Positions 6,646-7,985 of a stretch of DNA of 7,985 nucleotides are shown in pieces. The notes beneath the pieces are model-generated. The model was given only the letters and a program-made list of their open reading frames with translations, was not told the DNA's origin and made no database searches. A program made the translations under genes and the position numbers. Source of the DNA: an uncultured Solirubrobacterales bacterium (lineage in GTDB: Bacteria; Actinomycetota; Thermoleophilia; Solirubrobacterales; 70-9). Position 1 is the first letter of the stretch, and each line of letters opens with the position of its first letter. The stretch covers positions 1 through 7,985 of the forward strand of contig CALEMO010000373.1 in assembly GCA_937910825.1 (NCBI GenBank), in the 5' to 3' direction.

Positions 6646-7095
6646 ATGTCGACCGAAATCAGAGCCGTGACCGAAGCCGAGTTCCCGAAAGTAGAGCCGC
6701 TGATCGTGGCCTACCAGACGTTCTACGAGGTCGATGACATCGACCCGGAGCGCAACCGCCAGTTTTTCTCCCGCTTCATCGGCAGCAACCACAGTGGCTG
6801 GCTGCTTGGTGCCTGGCAGGCAGACCGGCTAGTCGGATTTGGCTGCTTCTATCGGCACAAGAGTTCGCTCAGCGCGAGCAACATCGTGCTGATGCACGAC
6901 TTGTACGTCGATCCGGAAACCAGGGGCGAAGGCGTCGGCCGCGCCCTGATCAAGGCCGGCAGGGACCTGGCACGCGAATGGGGAGCGTCGCACCTCGCCT
7001 GGACCACGGCTCCTGACAACCACCCCGCCCAGCGCCTCTACGACAGCTTCGACGTCGATAAATCGACCTGGCTCGAATACGAACTCGAGGCCTGA
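6646..7095 (+). CDS. GNAT-family N-acetyltransferase
   Basis: Predicted cytoplasmic acetyltransferase of 149 residues that would transfer acetyl from acetyl-CoA to an amine; the acceptor is unknown. Seen: strands and helices of a single GNAT fold, with the central strand VLMHDLYVDPETRG at about 81-94 leading into the acetyl-CoA pyrophosphate-binding loop RGEGVGRA at 93-100. ARxWGASHLAWTTAPDN follows at about 109-125, and N125 with AQRLYDSF at 128-135 is the usual motif B asparagine and tyrosine (Y132). The C-terminal strand TWLEYEL is typical. The length is normal for a stand-alone GNAT. The start at ATG 6646 is supported by a promoter whose -10 lies exactly at leaderless spacing. It is divergent from clpX, so any co-regulation would be through the 111-base shared region. 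Family assignment is firm; substrate class is not. Confidence 0.93.
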   Translation: MSTEIRAVTEAEFPKVEPLIVAYQTFYEVDDIDPERNRQFFSRFIGSNHSGWLLGAWQADRLVGFGCFYRHKSSLSASNIVLMHDLYVDPETRGEGVGRALIKAGRDLAREWGASHLAWTTAPDNHPAQRLYDSFDVDKSTWLEYELEA

Positions 7096-7106
7096 CCGCT
7101 GACAGC

Positions 7107-7140
7107 AAAAAGGCCGCCGTGCTTTCGCACAACGGCCTTT
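7107..7140. terminator. Intrinsic terminator hairpin between convergent GNAT and membrane-protein genes
   Basis: AAAGGCCG (7109-7116) pairs with CGGCCTTT (7133-7140); inside, after a 2x2 mismatch, GTGC pairs with GCAC around a TTTC loop. Read on the minus strand the stem is followed by five T, a proper intrinsic terminator for the 7179-7928 gene. On the plus strand only three T follow, so it is a weaker terminator for the GNAT gene, 12 bases past its stop. Confidence 0.75.
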
Positions 7141-7146
7141 GCCAGC

Positions 7147-7164
7147 TTCCGGCGATCGCCGGAA
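7147..7164. repeat. 18-base perfect palindrome
   Basis: TTCCGGCGATCGCCGGAA equals its own reverse complement over 18 bases. In RNA it could fold to a 7-pair stem with a GATC loop next to the terminator hairpin, giving a tandem structure in the convergent gap. As DNA it is a symmetric site containing GCGATCGC, the octamer known as HIP1 in cyanobacteria. Its role is unknown. Confidence 0.6.
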
Positions 7165-7178
7165 CGCTTGATCGGAAT

Positions 7179-7928
7179 TCAGACCGCCGGCGGCTGGCCC
7201 GGGTCAGTCGTTTCTTCGACGATCACGGTCTCTTCGACGGCCACGGCTACGCCATCCTTGAGATCACGCAGGCGGTAATACAGCACCGTTGCGATGATTG
7301 AGATGTAGGGGTAGATCAGCACCCCCAGCACGATCAGGACGATTGCTCCGAGCACCGGAACGAAGGAGACCAGTATGCCTCCGACAGCCACTATGCCCCA
7401 CCACGCCAGCAGTATTATGATGCCGACCCACAGAATCCTCAACCAGTTGCCTTTGGTCAGCTCGAAACTGCGGGACATCGAGTCGAATACACCCTTGTCT
7501 TCGACGACAAGCGAGGGCGTCGCGACCACCCACATCAGCGAGAGGATGACTCCGGGAATGATCAGCAGGATGAGGCCGAACCCGATCAGGATGGCGAGCA
7601 CGATCTGGAGCAGGATGATCGAGACCAGTTTCGGCGTAACCGAGCCGAGGATCTCGCCGACACTCCAGTCCACGCTGCCGTCCTCTTCAACGTCCTGAAC
7701 GATCCTGATGACCGAACCGATCAGCCAGGCACTCGCGATGATCTGGATCAGCAATCCGATGATGCCAAGCAGGCCGCCATTGCCAAGCAGGGCGACGATG
7801 ATTGCGGTCGGCACAAGCAGGAGCAGGGCGACAACCCACACCGTGCCGAAGCACTTCTTGTAGATCTCGGTGGTCGCCGAAAAGACTCCCCCGATATCCA
7901 GATGGCCGGTATTTTCGGTTGCGTTCAT
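7179..7928 (-). CDS. Multi-pass membrane protein, related to the glycerophosphodiesterase membrane-domain / YciC-like family
   Basis: Predicted integral membrane protein of 249 residues with no catalytic motif that I recognise. An N-terminal amphipathic stretch (FSATTEIYKKCFGTVW, 16-31) enters about five or six hydrophobic helices, near 28-50, 52-75, 101-118, 119-140, 163-187 and 190-218, and ends in an acidic, proline-containing tail. Diagnostic segments are GLILLIIPGVILSLMW at 118-133, a PSLVVED turn at 138-144 and SRSFELTKGNW at 152-162. This pattern occurs in membrane proteins annotated as glycerophosphoryl diester phosphodiesterase membrane domain or DUF975/YciC-like; a structural or membrane-organising role is inferred. 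ATG 7928 is secure: AGGAGG (complement of 7937-7942) lies 8 bases upstream. A terminator with five T follows the stop. The upstream neighbour is outside the window. Confidence 0.88.
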   Translation of the reverse strand: MNATENTGHLDIGGVFSATTEIYKKCFGTVWVVALLLLVPTAIIVALLGNGGLLGIIGLLIQIIASAWLIGSVIRIVQDVEEDGSVDWSVGEILGSVTPKLVSIILLQIVLAILIGFGLILLIIPGVILSLMWVVATPSLVVEDKGVFDSMSRSFELTKGNWLRILWVGIIILLAWWGIVAVGGILVSFVPVLGAIVLIVLGVLIYPYISIIATVLYYRLRDLKDGVAVAVEETVIVEETTDPGQPPAV

Positions 7929-7953
7929 TCTTTACTCCTCCTAGGTTTATGGT

Positions 7954-7967
7954 GGGCCGAATGGCCC
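7954..7967. promoter_or_regulatory. Inverted repeat in the promoter/leader of the membrane-protein gene
   Basis: GGGCC and GGCCC form 5-base arms around GAAT, about 26 bases upstream of the ATG at 7928. A TAGGGC sequence on the minus strand (7969-7964) resembles the TAGGGT -10 hexamer of other genes here but lacks the final T. Any -35 box lies at or beyond the right edge. It could be an operator at the transcript start or a small leader hairpin. Confidence 0.25.
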
Positions 7968-7985
7968 TATGTAACAGTTCGCTGA

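Noticed and set aside
1..7985. Mobile element, prophage, CRISPR array or defence island
   Set aside because: No transposase, integrase, terminal inverted repeats, regularly spaced repeats or defence-gene domains are seen; gene density and base composition look uniform and housekeeping in character.

Overview
The window is GC-rich and reads as the chromosome of a high-GC actinobacterium. The gene set and the style of the ValRS and ClpX proteins suggest a Thermoleophilia/Solirubrobacterales-like lineage. That placement is inference from synteny and remembered protein style; no search was run. The content is housekeeping plus a few accessory genes. I see no phage, transposon, CRISPR, rRNA or tRNA, and no gene-free stretch longer than about 200 bases.

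Layout from left to right. Positions 1-1211 (minus) hold folC, which is cut by the left edge and lacks its C-terminal end. Positions 1212-1375 form a divergent promoter region. Positions 1376-2410 (plus) encode an extended short-chain dehydrogenase/reductase of the dihydroflavonol-reductase/aldehyde-reductase type. It converges, after a 30-base gap, on valS (2441-4996, minus). A 197-base gap with a long hairpin and a possible 13-codon leader ORF separates valS from the upstream gene clpX (5194-6534, minus). A second divergent promoter region (6535-6645) leads to a GNAT acetyltransferase (6646-7095, plus). That gene converges, across a terminator hairpin and an 18-base perfect palindrome, on a 249-residue multi-pass membrane protein (7179-7928, minus). 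Its strong ribosome site and part of its promoter are visible at the right edge.

Gene logic: clpX, valS and folC are a recurrent actinobacterial neighbourhood (protein quality control, tRNA charging, folate polyglutamylation), all on the minus strand here. The plus-strand reductase splits valS from folC, and folC appears to have its own promoter. clpX is not next to clpP; the gene upstream is a divergent acetyltransferase.

The most useful observations are regulatory. Promoter candidates for four genes share the hexamer TAGGGT or TAGGCT. In the two plus-strand genes it sits exactly at -12 to -7 from the ATG, as in leaderless transcripts. The same hexamer at clpX overlaps the only canonical start codon, while a Shine-Dalgarno sequence downstream points to a CTG start. 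I did not find a clearly novel multi-gene system.
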